A stretch of DNA of 64,000 bases, taken from contig NC_052028.1 of the NCBI RefSeq assembly GCF_015832195.1, forward strand, positions 8,723,501-8,787,500, given 5' to 3'. This document shows, piece by piece, positions 23,266 to 37,576 of this stretch; the first letter of the stretch is position 1, and each line of letters opens with the position of its first letter. The DNA comes from Motacilla alba alba (lineage: Eukaryota > Chordata > Aves > Passeriformes > Motacillidae). The notes beneath the pieces were generated by a model, which worked only from the letters and a program-made list of their open reading frames with translations, searched no databases and had not been told where the DNA came from. Position numbers and translations under genes: made by a program.

Positions 23266-26200
23266 AGGTCTGAAGAATGGCACTGGACAGAGCTGGATCA
23301 GCAGGAGCTCAGCATCATTCCCCTCCTCCTCAAAAAAACATCCCAAGCTGAACCTTCAGCTTTTTTGAGGAGAACTTGCCTTGTCCTGAACCACACTGCA
23401 CTTGAGACTACGTGGAGAAACTCTAGGAAAATGGCTTTTCCCAATAAACGCGTACGAAGACAGCTGTTGGTAAGGTTTTCATTAACCTTGCTCTGGGAAT
23501 GTCTATTACTTCCAGCCACGGTGTCTGGTACTGCTTGGTACTGAGCACACGTGGAACAAACCACTCCTGCCCCAAAGGAGCAGCAGTGCAAAGCTGTGCC
23601 TGCTCTGAAGACGTTTGCACATGGACATCAAAGGTCTGCAAAGCCCTGCGTGTCAGCGTGTTACACAGATGGAATCCTGGAAAACTGGCAGGTACCAACA
23701 CAGGACATTTTTAGAAGGATTACATTTGGTGCAGCACAATAGTCCTTTATAGCCAGGGCCTTGATGTGCTGCTGGTTCACGATGGCAATTAGCTGGATTA
23801 AGTTGCACCAGTATAAACAAAGTCTTAATGAGACAGTTACAGTAAATGGAATGAGCAGCACTCGTCCTGTGCCAGCTGCAGGGGCACCGTCAGGCATTGG
23901 GGATGCGATGTTTGTGGCACTGGGGAGGACATGCACAGCCAAGCCATGAACATCCACCTGCTGTGGTGGCCTCTGCTGCTAAATAGAGCAGGATGGGGAA
24001 CAGCAGCACTGCTGGCATCCCAGCATGCAAGCTGGTTCCAGCCCCCAAACAGGCAATGACAAATAATTCATCCTGGGAGAGACAAAGGCTCAGAAGAAAA
24101 GGTGAAGCAGCAAGGCTGGAAGTAGGACATAAAATCAGATTACAGCTTTGCTGTGTTTGAATTGCATCATTTAATTCCAGTTTCCACTGCTCTAAGACTA
24201 GACATCAAATAGAATGTTAAAATTATTTGAAACCAAGCTACAAGTCTCAACATCAGAATGCCTATTATACTTATCTGTGACCTTCTTACCATTAAAACCA
24301 CCATATTATCATTATTGTACATTTTCAGATTATTATTAGGCTTCTGAACTCGGCTGCAGCTTGATTTATAGAAACTGCTTAGTCACTGGCAGCAGTGCTG
24401 TGCTGGGAGTGGGAGAGATGCTCGCTGGTGTTTCAGCACAGGCTCCTGCCAAGAAGCAGACACTGCCCTTGACAGATCATTGAGAGCTGGTGAGCATTTC
24501 CCTCTCATGTAAAACTTCTGGGATAGCTGCAAACCAAACCAACCTTCTTCCCTACCAAGAGCAGGGGTGAAAAAACTCAAGGCTCAATTAATGCATCCCC
24601 TCCAATTGTTTTGGGCAGATTTATGCTGTCCTTTGCATGGAAAGCACCTTCTGGTTTGCATGTGCCTTGCTGGGAGCACTGCTCTGGCCTTTGGGGAGGC
24701 AGAGCTCCTCTGAATTTGGGATTTGGGCTTTGGAAGGAGCAGTCTGATGGGACAGAAGTTGTCAGCTGTGCAGGAAGGAGCCAGGTTGGGATGGGAGGTG
24801 GGGGGGCTCAGCAGGTCCAGGAACCAGAGCACTGAAGAGCACATCCAAAATGAAATGTGGAGGAGGGCACCTGCTGCTTCATGACATTAATGAGGGTGAT
24901 GTTTCTGTGACCCCATGCAAGCAGCAAACGCCCTGGGCAGAAGTTGCAGGACAGGCCCTTACATGAAGGGTGTTTTCCCTGGCTTGCACACGCACCAGGG
25001 CATAGTAAATGCTAATAATTTACAACCCTCTGAACAAACCAAATTAAAAACCTGTTTCTTTTAGTTATTTGCTGAGTAATGACTATGCTGAGCTCTTTAT
25101 GAAGTGTAGACAAGATCAGAGTCCTCGGCCCTGTATGCCCTGAACAGGTGAGGAGGGATGCCTTGCTCACCACTGCTTCAGCCAAACTTGCATCACCCCC
25201 AGTGCTGCTGCTCCAGCAGCCCTGCAGGTCTGGCCCTCCAGAGCCCTTTGAAACCTGCAACTGAATTGAACTGAAAAGAAAACAATAGGTATCAAACACT
25301 TCCATCCTGATTTGAGGAAATGTTTCAGCAGCATTAATGAAGTGTGCCTGTTTGCAACACGCTGGTATCCTGGAGATTCAAATCCAACACTTCAAAGAGC
25401 ACACATTGGTTAAGTAGCTTAGTCTTCAGTTTTATTCATGCTGGAGTAAACCACTGCCAGATATTTTCAGGGAGCTAACTGGAGAGAAACAATGGCTCTA
25501 TTTGGCAGAGTCCAGCGGATAAAAAGTATAAAAGTATAAAATCCTAAACTGCTGAAAATAGTGAAAAATAATGGATTGGTTCTTCTCTCCTGACTCAACA
25601 CCTTTATTCTTTTTGACATTTGTTTTTTTATTGCCTTTTCTCCTCTAATGCATTGTGGTGACTCATGTGAAAGGTCTGTAATAATGTTCCCTTGCTGTGA
25701 AGTCACCAGATAACCTCTACTCCTGCTCAGGCCCTACACATTTATGTATCTTTAGAATATAGCCAGAAATGGGCTGACATTAATAGAACAGGGTAAAATA
25801 AGAGGTGGAAAGAGCATTTAAAAGCAGGTACTGAGGAGTCCCACACCCAGAAGACAATGATTTCTATATCTGTTGGAACTCAGAAAGGGCATGCAATAAT
25901 CTGGGTGATACACAGAGCCATTTCATGGGATAGCTGGTGCCACAGCAGCTCACTTCTGTCTTTCTCTCCTGTTCAAATAATTGCACTTGCTCACAGATAC
26001 AACAATGCTTGAGTCAATATTTTCAGGAACTTTGCAACTCAGGCCCAGGCCATATCTGGCACTTTTTGCTGCAAAATCCCATTTCATGTAGATCCTGCAG
26101 ATGTGCAGGGCTGAGCTGTGATGAGGCTCTGGAGAAGGGACCCATTGCTTGGTTCAGCCTTGCATTTGGTGTTCAGGAGGGAGGTGCCACCTCCCTTAAA

Positions 26201-28030
26201 GTCTCTGTGCCCAGTTCTGAGTTTTCCAGCTGTTTCAGACACCTGGGTGATGCTGTAAGGAGCAGAGAGCCTGTTCCCAGGGACTGAACTTTGCTCTTAG
26301 CAGGGACATCTGAGGGCCATATTCCAAGTAGAGACATCATGGCTTTGCCTAATAATAAACCAATTGACTTAGGGCATTTGGGGGCATGAATTCAATAAAT
26401 TTGTGTCTTACTGAACGTAATGTCGGCCAAGTCCCTTCTAGCCAAAGGCCATCTCTTCTGAAGCAATCAGGGCCCTAAATGCAGCAAAATAGAAAATTTA
26501 TAACAAAAAAATGGAGTGAGGAGTGCTGGTTTGACAATATTGCACAGCCCTGTCCCAGCCTGCATTCAGTTCTCAGCTATTCTCTGCCTGCAGTCCAATA
26601 GAAAAGTCATATTTATTTTCTTGGCTCTGCTGTGTTAATGAAAAAGCCACTTAACAAAACAAATAGAAGGAAGGACATTTGCAACCAATTATGGTATTGC
26701 TGATCAGTCACATTGTGCTGGAAATTACACACTGAAGTTCAGCCCAGGCAGCTGATCAATGACCTGGCAGCTTGGCACCGGTGCACGCTATCAACTTAAT
26801 AAATCAATGTAATTCCAGTCCCCGTGCCAGCATATATATGTGTAGTCAATACGACATCAATATTCTATAATGGTGGTTAAAACTAATTGCCCAAACACTG
26901 AGGTCTCTTATCTGCTGTGCAACCCCACCAGAGTCTGCTCCAGCGGGCAGGGTGGAATTTGGTACTGGCTGTTCCTTAAACATACCCCTGGGCATCACTT
27001 AAAATCATGGATTTAAAGCTTTTTTTTTTTTTTTAATTTCTTTTTTTTTATTTTTCTTTTGAAACCACAAGGGAAGTCAGCACTCCAGCATGTCATTCAG
27101 GGTTGACCAAATTGCCAGCCAGCTCTCTGCCTCTGGGAGGACGTGGTGTGCACGCCGGGTCCTGGCACGCGCTGCAGGGATGGGGTTTCTCCTTGGTGGC
27201 AGATGCACATCTTGGCTGCTTTATGCATGGCTTCCTCTTCTTAATTAGCTCTGACATTTTAGCTGTTGTAATACGGGTTTGGCTTAGGAGTTAGGGCTGA
27301 AAACTCTGGGAGTTCTTTGTTGGAAATGAAGTTTGGTTTAAGTGCAGGGAACCTGGGATGCTTCTAACTGTGTTTGAGCTTTGTGACGGGCTGGACCAGG
27401 GAACTACAGGAGCTTCTCAGCATGCCGGGGGTCACTTCCTCCCACCCCTGGTACCACCAGTTTCAGTGCTCTCTGCTCTTGTAGCTCACTCTTGTCACAG
27501 AAACTACATAGTTTGTGCTTATAAAACCTGCAATTTATATCAACTATTTAGAAACAGCTTTTTTAAGGGTACCTGGACACTGAAGACATCATAATAGGAT
27601 TTTTGTAAGTCCCAATCCTCTCCAGCCAAGTGATTTACTCCTCTCCCCACCTCTAATGTTTTATACACAATATTTTACCTGGAACCACAGCAACATCCAC
27701 TCTGGCACACACACCAAGCCTCTTACCTGGCCGTGGCTTCAGCTTTTCTGGGAACATACCTGGCCCTGTGTTACATGGAACTTGCTGTTTGTCCCATGTC
27801 ATGGCAACAGGAAAAGGAACATTTGGGCAGTACACACCCACCTTGGCACAGTAACTTTGGTTGTGTCCTCACACCTCAGCTGCATTTCTCACATTCATCA
27901 TGTCCTGGAGCCACTGGAAAGATATGTGAGAGATTTCTATCTCATTCCTCTGTGCTTAATTCTTCTTAATTCGAGTGTTTTACTACATAAAGGATATTTT
28001 AACTGTAATATTGATTAAACAATCATCAAT

Positions 28031-28290
28031 GAATCATGATAGAATGGTTTGGGTTGGAGGAGACCTTACAGTACATCCAGTTCTAACCCCTGCCATGGGC
28101 AGGGACACCTCCCACTAGACCAGGTTGCTCAAGGTCCCATCTGGCTTTGAACACTTCCAGGGATGGGGCACCCACAGCTCCTCTGGGCAACCTGTGCCAG
28201 GGCCTCACTACTGTCACAGAGAATAATTTTTTGTAATAACCAACCTCTGTCAGTTTGAAGCCGTTTCCCCTCGTCCTGACACTCCAGGCC
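28031..28290 (-). mobile_element. CR1 LINE 3' fragment
   Basis: Complement of a CR1 3' end, starting gatagaatggtttgggttgg and continuing ccctgccatgggcagggaca, actagaccaggttgctcaag, ccagggatggggcacccaca, ctctgggcaacctgtgccag and gaagccgtttcccctcgtcc. It lies 270 bases upstream of the (TA)n array. Confidence 0.93.
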
Positions 28291-28560
28291 CTTATCTGAT
28301 CAGTCTGATCTCCTGTCTCCCTCTGCTCTGTGCCAGTGACAGCTGCAGTTCACTGGTGGCTCCCAGCCCTGCTGCACCTTTCCTCCAGGGAATGCTCTGT
28401 TATCAGCACACGTTGATATTCTGGGAGCCTGTACAGGAATTCAGCCACGGCTCTGCAAGGTGCTCTGCAAAACTGGAGGGGAAAAGGCAATCCCTGCCCT
28501 GTCTTCTGTTCTGCAGGCACCAGGAGCCACGGGGATACACAGCACATGTACAAACACAAA

Positions 28561-28693
<133 letters not shown>

Positions 28694-31600
28694 GGCAATG
28701 ACCTTTCTTTGGTGGCAGAATTTGGTTTGGCCAATGCTTAGCTGAGACCAGAGACAGGGAGCAAGGCAAGGAGGGAAGAAAATCCTGATTCATGTTGCCC
28801 AGCCACAGCTGAAGCTAGGTTTGGCTGGGGTTTTGGCAGAAGGCAGTTGTAAGGATAGTTTTGAAGGAGGAGAAAGGAGTGGCTCTTCAGATTTTATCGG
28901 GAAGGTTTTCCCAGGCTTAAAAGAAAGCTGGGCAGAATGTGAGTCTGAGCTTTGGGAAGGAGCTGACAGCAGGATTACAGAGCCTGGTGGGGCAAAGGTT
29001 GTGGGCTGGCCATATGTAGGTAGGTTGTTGGTTCAGCCAGGTAAGAGGAGATGTGCAAAGGTAACAGGAATAAAGACTAGAAGGCAAGGAGCTCGTAAAT
29101 TATGTAACTGAAGGACTGGTATGGTTGTGGAGTGAATTGATGTGGCCTCGAGGGTAGCTGCTAAAACTGAAGTTTGTAATAACTGATGTAAGAAGACGGA
29201 GGCTTGGAGGAGATTATTTTAAAAAATTAAGTTTTAGACATGATAAAAAGAGCGAATTTGAGACACAGTTCCAAGAAATTCAGCCTGGTATCACTTTGGT
29301 GAGAAGGAAATGGAGAAAAGAAGCAGAAAGCAACCTATTCCTGACTGACTGGGGGGTGGGAGAACACTGACTTGGCTGCTCTGTAGAGCTCTTGCAGCTC
29401 TTTTTGAGTTATTTGGGTATTTCCCCAGTTTATTTTTTGATTAATGGATTTTTTTTAATATCGTCACTGATTCTGGTAACTTACCCAGTGTCACAAAACA
29501 TTGGTGACTGTGGGTGTGACCTGGTTCTTCCTCATGGGACACCAGCTTCACACCGACTTGGTTTCTTTTGATATTTCCAGAAGTTCATAGCAGAAAAATA
29601 CTCTGAGAAAATTTTGTCTTGTGGTGGCTTATCCTTTATAACTCTGGCCATCACTCAAATAAAAAATGGCAGTGGTCTGTGGAAAAAAAGAAAAATAATT
29701 GAAAAATTGATTCTTACTTATGTTTTTCCAAACCACCAGAGCAGTTTAGCATTTCTGGGAAAAGATGCAATCAGGCACCATTTCCCTTAATGTCAGAATG
29801 CAGAATAATGCTTAGATGAATTTTTCAAAGAAGACACTTTTATATTTGTGCTGTCAAATGGAGAAGATAATCAGCTTTTTCTTTCTCTTAACTTAAATAT
29901 TTACATCTAGAAATGTAAAGTAGATTTGTTTTCCTTCCTTAGTGTGCTTGGTTTGGGAAAAAAATGAGATTTTACATTGATTTTTGTGGTTTGTTTGTGT
30001 TGGAGTGTAAAGCCAGAATGTAGAACAGTTGGAAATGGGTTGGGGGATTTATCAGTTACTCTTGGAGGGCATCGTATCTCAGTACGGCATGATGGGAAGA
30101 AGGTGTGAAATCCTGGATCCAGCAGCATCAGCAGCAATAGTTCTTTCAGTTTTCATTACCTTTATTAGCTAAGAATAATAGAATAACTTGTAATCTTTCA
30201 AGGTTTCTCCAAAATAAGCGACTTCTTTGCGACCATCTCCACATTGGAAGCCGCCTGACTCTGAGTTCCCAACCGCAGCAGCAACACCCGTGTTGGTGTG
30301 TGGAGCAACCTTCAGCACAGCCTTGGCTCAGGCTTTGCTTGGTTTGCACGAGGAGACCCCAAACTGCTGCTGCAGCTGGGCTGGGCTGGGGGAGCAGAGC
30401 TGCTCCTGACCCGGGCAGGGGATGAGGATCGCCCCTGGGCTGCTGCGGCCCGGCTCCGGAGGGAGCGGCTCCTGTGCTCGAGGCATCTCCTGAGCGCTCC
30501 CCAGGCAGCTGCTCTCCCGAGGCTGGCAGGAGTCCTGTACCTGCCCCCACGGGCTGTGACAGACATTTCCTGCCAACAGATGGTGGAGGGGGAGTGATGA
30601 GGAAGGTGAAGTGGTGCAGTCTCAGACTCTGGTCCCCACCAAAAGATGCAGCTCCTGAGGCTCCAGTTTGACCAGTGGACCCGCAGATCTGCAGGAGCAC
30701 TGTCTGCTGAGACACACGGCCCCAGAGGAGCCCTGTGGCTGTCTTGGTCTCGGGTGGCACACGCAGATGGCATCTCCAGCAGCCTGAATCCCAGCTCCGG
30801 GCTCTGCCACGCCGGTGACAGCAGTGTATTTGCATAAGGAGCCACTGGGTGAGTAATACCTGCCTCTGCAGACAGCAAATCCTGCAAACCCTCTGTGGCA
30901 AACCTGCTGCTGCTCTGGGAAGGGAGGATGCACTTTACTCCAAAAGCAGAGGATGAAAGGCTCTGTGGCAACGGCTTCCCTTTGAAAGGGCTGAGCCAAT
31001 CCTCTGCACAAGCAACTGTTTATTGTCAGAATCACTGATCTCCAGAGCATTAATGCCTGCACCGAAGGCAGCCAGCACACACTGCAGCCTCGCTGCCTTC
31101 TGCTGAGAATGTCTTACTTCAGCAATGCTGCTGCTAATTGCAATAAAATAGTGGATTGAAGAGATTCCCCTGTTTCAGTCACTTGCCGGGTAGGCTCAGG
31201 ATGGTGCACAATGACAGTAACAACCTGAAATGGCTGCATTTGCCCAATTCCTGAGCTACAGGTGTGCAGCAAGGCAGACCTCTGCCTGTCTAAAAATTAA
31301 CCAGATTTGCACCTTCCCTATCTGTCTGCAGATAAGAGCCTTACCTCAGAGACAGGCAGGGGATATTGCTGATAGACTGAACCTGGGTGCTGGCTCACTC
31401 CTGACTTTGACCTTGGCCACTCATATCACTGGAGCAAAATTCTGCATGCTTCTGTTTGCTTACATGGAGATAAGGACACTGGTCTCTGGATTAAAAGTGT
31501 CATTAAGGAGGCACATTATGATTATAATTATTATTTTACAAGCTGGCAGAGCTGCTGCTGAGGTTCTTCAAGGAGTGTGTGCCTTTGCAAAAGGCTGGAA

Positions 31601-34600
31601 GAAAACTGTACAGGAGGATTTTCTCATACATAAGCTGAGGAAAAGGATTATCTGTGAAACAGCTAACAGTTTTTATTTACTGTGAAAATCTGAGTCTCAT
31701 TCTCAATTTCCCATCAAGATAAAATGCAGGCATTTGGTTAAAATGGTAACTTAATGCTCCAGAGGTTTAATTACCACCACTCTAAAATCAAAATCAACAC
31801 AGAGTGCAAGCTGTAGCTCCCAACTCCAACCAGAAATGCAGCTTCCCACAAAGCAGTCAATAAAAAGAAGATATATAGCATGTGCTTGGATTTTGTGGTC
31901 CTTCCCACAGCTGAACTTGCAAGTCTGCTATTGCTAATGGTTTTCTTTCAAACCTCAGGTTCTCCCTTAGCTTTTATCAAGCTCCAGAGCTCCTTATTTC
32001 TACATTTTAACTTTCTCTGTGTATAATATCTATATACAAGGTACTAAATTAAGGGAATTCACAGTGCTGGAAGCTAAATTTCAAGGTTTTTTCCCTGTAC
32101 CAACAGAAGGCACTGAACTAATCTCCATAGTGGTTATTATTGAAATTTTATAAGGGCTTTGGTTGGAAAAAGTGTCATGAAAGCAGGGATGTCTCCTGGG
32201 CTGAGGCTGGTGTGATCCCTGGCATGGATCTCCACTGATCAAATGATCCATCCTCCTCCACTGCAGTTCCTGCTGCTTTTCTTTAAGGACTTCAGGACTT
32301 CTGGGTCATAGGACCAGCCTGGGTCTTGCCTAGGACAGATTTCCCTCTGCAAGTTGAGATTTCATTTCTCCAGTGCCCTCTCCCCGTGCATTTTCTGAAT
32401 GGGGCCATGGTGCTGTGCCAAGAGATGATCCCTGTGAAAATTGCACATGCTCTGTATTTTGTCTGTTCCCTTGCAAGTCAGGCTCCTTGTGAGCAAAGCT
32501 TTTACCTGTCCTGCAGCCACGCCCCTGCCAGGCAGCAGGGCAAAGGTGTCCAGCACAGGTACTGGTAACAAGGCAGCCCTCTGCCCTCTGCCAGGGGTGA
32601 GCCCTGAATTTACATGCTGGGATGCTCCCAGATGCTACTGTAGCAAGCACAGAAGTTGCTCTACAAAAAAAACTTTGCTATGGTTTCTGCCCTCTAAGCA
32701 AGGGTTAATTTTCCTCCTCATCAGCCCCCCAAAAAGCAGCACATTTTGTGATCTGCTCCTACTGACTTGTGGAAATAAGAGATACCCAATTAGCAATCCC
32801 TGTCCAAACAGTGTTGGACTGGTTAGTGCCAGCACTTTCCATCCAGCACTAGTATTTGTTTTTCCATGCTCTTAATCTTAGAAATTGAATTGAGTCTGAT
32901 AAAAGTGACTTCCTGAATATTGCATAACAGTTTACGTCTGTCAGGAGGGAAGACAAACAGACCTGACCTTGAACTCGAAAAGTTTCCTCCCAGCAGGTAA
33001 AAGCTTCCAAAAGTCTGAGCAGGGGCTCCCTGTTTCCTCGCTATCCTGGGACAGCAATGAGGCTTCCCTGGCAGCCATTCTCTCCATAAAAAAAGCTCTG
33101 TAAAATGCTTTGGATCCTCCTCTGGGACCTGAGAATCCCCCGGAAAGAGCCGCAGCAGGAAGGCAGCTTCATGTTCTTGCTCCGAAAAGGAGGCAGAGGA
33201 GAAATCCTGTCCATATCTGGCAGGGTTTAGCCTCCAGGGATTAATTAAAGGCTTTTTCAGTTTTTCTTTCAAACCTCACAACATTCATCCCCGCCTCGCT
33301 GAATAGGGAAAAGGGAGAGGCATTTTCTCTGGTGAAGCACCAGCCTGTTTCAATTTTCAGTTTTACATTGCAGTAATATGCTTTTCCTAAGGGAATACCA
33401 CAGGAAGGGCAAACTTTGGCTTCTCACCACTGGAGCATTACGTCATTAAAACGAGCTGGAAATCTGAGCAGCGGGCAAAACAAATTCCCTAAACTTAATA
33501 ATTCCCCCTTTCCTTGGCTCTCCTGTCCCTCTTCCCTGCCCACAGGCAAGGCAGGTGGAGGTGTTGGCAGAGCCAGCAGGGATGGGGACCAGTGAACGAG
33601 GAGTGGGTGATGATGCTACGGGAGCAGGGAGGTGTCCTGCATCTTCTGAGCTGCTGGCACTGCTGGGGCTGGGACTAACAGAGTTCTGGGGCAGCAAAAT
33701 CCTTTCTTCTTTGACTCAGGCTTTTGGCGGTGGCTGCAGCGGGGGGAGAAGGTGGCTCTCAGGACTCCCTGTGAAACATTTGGGGTCTTTTGCACGGCCT
33801 TCCCACTACCAGAAAAGTGCAGGGCTCGGGAGACTCTGGGTTTTTGGGGAGCATCCTGAGGAAGCACCACAGCTCCCGGTTCAGCCCACCCCGAATGCGT
33901 GTGTGTGCCCTGCAGAGCCCCCGGCTGTGCCCTGGAGTGTTTGTTTTCTGACCCCATTACCTATTCCAGTTTGGTTTTCAGCTGCTTAGGCTTGATTATT
34001 TTAAACCCCTCTATCTGATTATCAGCAGCCCAGCCAGGCCAGATATGGGGATGCTGGGGGATCCCCGGCAGTGTTGCAGAAGGATAATTGGCCTCTCATT
34101 CATGATTCTGAGGCTGTTGGTCAGCTGAGAGGGCAGGGGGAAGAGTTACAGGGATATTCCAAGCGGGGGAAGGCAGCTCCCCGTGCAGCCCCTGTGCTGC
34201 AGCCTGACAATCCCAACCTTTGCAGGATCAGTACCTTGCTGCTGTGGGAAACACATCCTGGCAGGAGCCCAGCACCCCCAGCAGATCTCCGGGATGGGCA
34301 CCACGGCACACACCAACCCCTGCCACGGCAGGATGCTTCTGGAAGCAGAGCAGCCCAGGGACACGCTGGCATGGCAGGGTGCAGCAGACTGGTACCCAAA
34401 CCAGGCATCCCTGTGCAACCTCTCCAGAGCTGCCTTGCTCTTGCTTTTCGGTTTCCTATTGTTGTCCTAGAGCTGTTTTCCTCCTCCTCCCCCCAGCAGG
34501 ATGAAGAAGCCTCCAGCTGGCCTAGGAGGCTTATCAGCTCTGTCTGGCTGGGTGTTAACAGTTTATTTGCATAAGTACCTGTCCCCGTCATATGCCGCTT

Positions 34601-34974
34601 GCCTTTGTGACTCACTGGAGCTGTTTATTTTTCCTCCAGCAGCCAGGCTCGCGGCTGCTGCTCCCTGAGGTATGCCAGGGCAGATGCCACCACCCCAGGG
34701 CACTGTGGGATGCCTGGCACGCTTGGGGCAGGAGCTCACCCTCGCTGGCTCACCCGCTCCTCCTGCCCTGCGGGGCCAGCCTGGAAATTAAATGTGTAAC
34801 TGGTCGGGTCCTGATTTCTCCTGGCTGTCAAGATAAAATTAAACTGAACTCCCCCATTTCACACCTCAGCAGCTGTCCCTGGGTGGGGAGAGCAAGGCTT
34901 CACCTGGGACCACAGTCCCAGCTCCTCTTGCACGGAAGGGTGATGGGCAGCTGCCTCCTCCCTGCTGACAGCAC

Positions 34975-35205
34975 TCATTGGAAGGCACCCACAAGGATCA
35001 CCGAGTCCAGCTCCTGGCCCTGCACAGGACAATCCCGGAAATCCCACCATGTGCCTGAGGGTGTCATCCTAAGGGAACTAGACATTGTCCAAATGCTCCT
35101 CAGCTCAGTCAGGCTTGGTGCTGTGGCCATTCCCTGGGGAGCCTGTTCCTGTTCCCGACCACCCTCTGGGGGAAGAACCTTCTCCTGATATCTTTATTTT
35201 AAGGA
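34975..35205 (-). mobile_element. CR1 LINE fragment, different subfamily
   Basis: Complement of a CR1 3' region with blocks aaggatcaccgagtccagct, ctggccctgcacaggacaat, catgtgcctgagggtgtcat, caggcttggtgctgtggcca, ccctggggagcctgttcctg and accaccctctgggggaagaa. It differs in the middle from the copies at 7.2 and 28.0 kb, so it belongs to another CR1 subfamily. The terminal octamer repeat is not recognisable. Confidence 0.9.
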
Positions 35206-36090
35206 GCTGAGACCCTTAAAGTGTTTTCTGAACTCAGGTCTCAGCTCCAAAGGCAGAGGCAGTGTAACCTGCCAGACAAACTCCTGGGGCTGTGCTAAAG
35301 CAAGCACTGTAGAGCTCTGCTCCAAGTGTTGGTCGTGACCGTGGAGTCACCTCCTCAGCCAGGAGCCAAGCGATCTTGTTTCTGCTCATTAGCTCTGAAA
35401 GGTTTTTCCATCCATAATAAGAAAGTCATTAATGTTAAACTTCCACTGCCAGGTAGGATTGATTTGAAGATTACAACCACTGTAAAGGGGGGATGCATTG
35501 CATATACAATGTGTTAAAGTCCTGGCGTGCAGGAATTGTTGCTTCAGTGGTTGCCTGTCACCTGTGGAGCTCTCCGAAGCTCATCCATGGAGCTCAGGCA
35601 GATGTGGGGCTGCTCACAAGACTGGAAGAGGTAGCAACGAGTGGCTACTTTCAAAGAGAAAAGGTAAATTCAAATCAGTAGCATCCTCTGCAGAAGGGCT
35701 GTAATCCTGTCCCCGAAGACAACAGAATTGGTGATGTAACATGTCTCCATGCTCTTGTTGCTGTGATATTTTATTAATATGGTGCATACCCAGAGGTCCT
35801 CAGTGTTCACAGATGGGAAATGCTCAGTGTGGGGCCCCCTCTCCAAGGAGCTACAAAGACTGACTTATCTTCTCCTGAACGTGGCCCAGAAACCTGGGTG
35901 CTGTTGTGTGGTGTGTTCTGCTGATGTGCTCTGCTTCCCCTCCGTGGCTGATGTGTCAGTGAATCAGCTGTCCATCCATCCAGACGCTTCTTGGATGTAA
36001 AAGTTATTTTAGACAGATATCATTCATCATTTAAAATGCTTTTGCCAATGAGCTGTGCAGGTGTGCATTGCTCCTCTGACTGGGAGATGG

Positions 36091-36156
36091 GATGGATGGA
36101 TGGATGGATGGATGGATGGATGGATGGATGGATGGATGGATGGATGGATGGATGGA
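36091..36156 (+). repeat. (GATG)n microsatellite, about 16.5 copies
   Basis: A perfect tetranucleotide array of about 66 bases, preceded by one interrupted unit. The lack of interruptions suggests it is young and polymorphic. Confidence 0.98.
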
Positions 36157-37523
36157 AGAACTTGGTAGCAGAAAGAGGGATTTGGCTCAGCTCAGCACAT
36201 CCAGCCTCAGCTCTGACTGTGTGATGTTACAGGGCAGACCAAAGTGTGTGAGAAAGAAGGGAGCATGACCAGCAATTTGCTATGAGTATGATCATGGAAG
36301 AGGATCGGTGGATTCAGTTTGTCCAAAGGAAAATGCAGAGAGAGAAAACAGAGAGAGAAAGAAGCAAGCAATACACCATGTGAACTGTTCAAAAAGTGGT
36401 TAAAGGAGCAGAACCACAGAAAGATAAATTCATGAAGCCAGGAGAGTGCTGCAGGAATCTTATTATAAATATCATGTTAAGTTGTAGATCAAGAAATCCC
36501 GATTTTCCATCTTTATCTCTTTTCCTCAAATGCATTAGCAGCTGATTTGTCCTTCTGGCTACTCTCAGGTCTTTCTGAGATGTTGTTTCCCATTCCATGT
36601 GCTTCCCTCATCCAGGCTGGGTTGGCTGCATGGGAACACTGATGGAGTGTCCATGTCAGCCCCCCTATGGTTAAAACCAACCCTGTAAGCAAACCTTCAT
36701 AATTTTATTTATGACTTTTGGATGAGATAATGGTTTTCCACTTTGAAAAGAAAGCTCACTACTTCAACATTTATTTTCTGTAAATGCCATGGCATTTATA
36801 TTGCAACAGGAGACTATTCAGTGACATTATCTGATAAATATCGTGTTATACAGCTGCAATTTACAATGCATATATTTTTAACGGTACTTCTAAGCTAAAT
36901 TAAATGCTTCTAAAATATGGTACTTAAGGAAAACAAATGTCTGTTCTAGCAATTTTGTTTTTCAGGGCGCACTATTTTTTTAAAACCAGATACCATCTTC
37001 ATCCTGTCAGGCAGTAAATTATGCACTTGCACTTTCATAAACTCTCCCCTTGGGAACTTAGTCAATGAAATGGAAATGTCTTTTTCACACCCTCCAACTC
37101 CAGAGAAATAGCCAACTTGGTTATAAACTGAATGTCTAGAGGGAATCCATATAAAATGTGGATTAATGCAGTCCTGATGCATGTATTGTTTAGCATATGT
37201 ACCATTCACTCAAATGGTGCACTGAGTTGTGACTGGGATCATTAATGTTTCCTTTTTTTTCTGAATTGGGAGAGTAATCGCATGTTCTCTGGGATCTGCA
37301 GGTACAAAGACACTCACTGGCACTGGACTGTGAACCTCTCTCCCCAGCCAGGACACCTGCAGGAGGAGGAAAGCTCTGCTGGCCTGCTCAGGGAGTAAAG
37401 CGTGACAGCATTTACACCTCAGTTGGTCTTTCCTGTGTTGTGGGGTGGGATTGGGCAGGACAAGGGCTTGCAATGGTGTGTCCTGCCTGTGGGACAGCCT
37501 TTCACAAGGGAGAGCACAGCTAC

Positions 37524-37576
37524 TGAGGCAGCTGAATTCGATGCTCTTTGTAGGTCCCTTCCAACTGAATTATTTA
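37524..37576 (+). mobile_element. CR1 LINE 3' tail remnant
   Basis: ctgaattcgatgctctttgt followed by aggtcccttccaactgaatt matches the last 40-50 bases of many bird CR1 copies. The upstream part is not recognisable. Confidence 0.55.

Noticed and set aside
25370..25395. gattcaaatcc resembling a tRNA B box
   Set aside because: No matching A box at the right distance and no cloverleaf pairing around it.
31230..31685. 151-codon plus-strand frame
   Set aside because: No recognisable domain, AT-rich codons with a run of Ile from an att repeat, no splice signals that make sense. Considered chance, but not excluded.
36091..36210. Frame with repeated MDGW residues
   Set aside because: Translation of the (GATG)n microsatellite.
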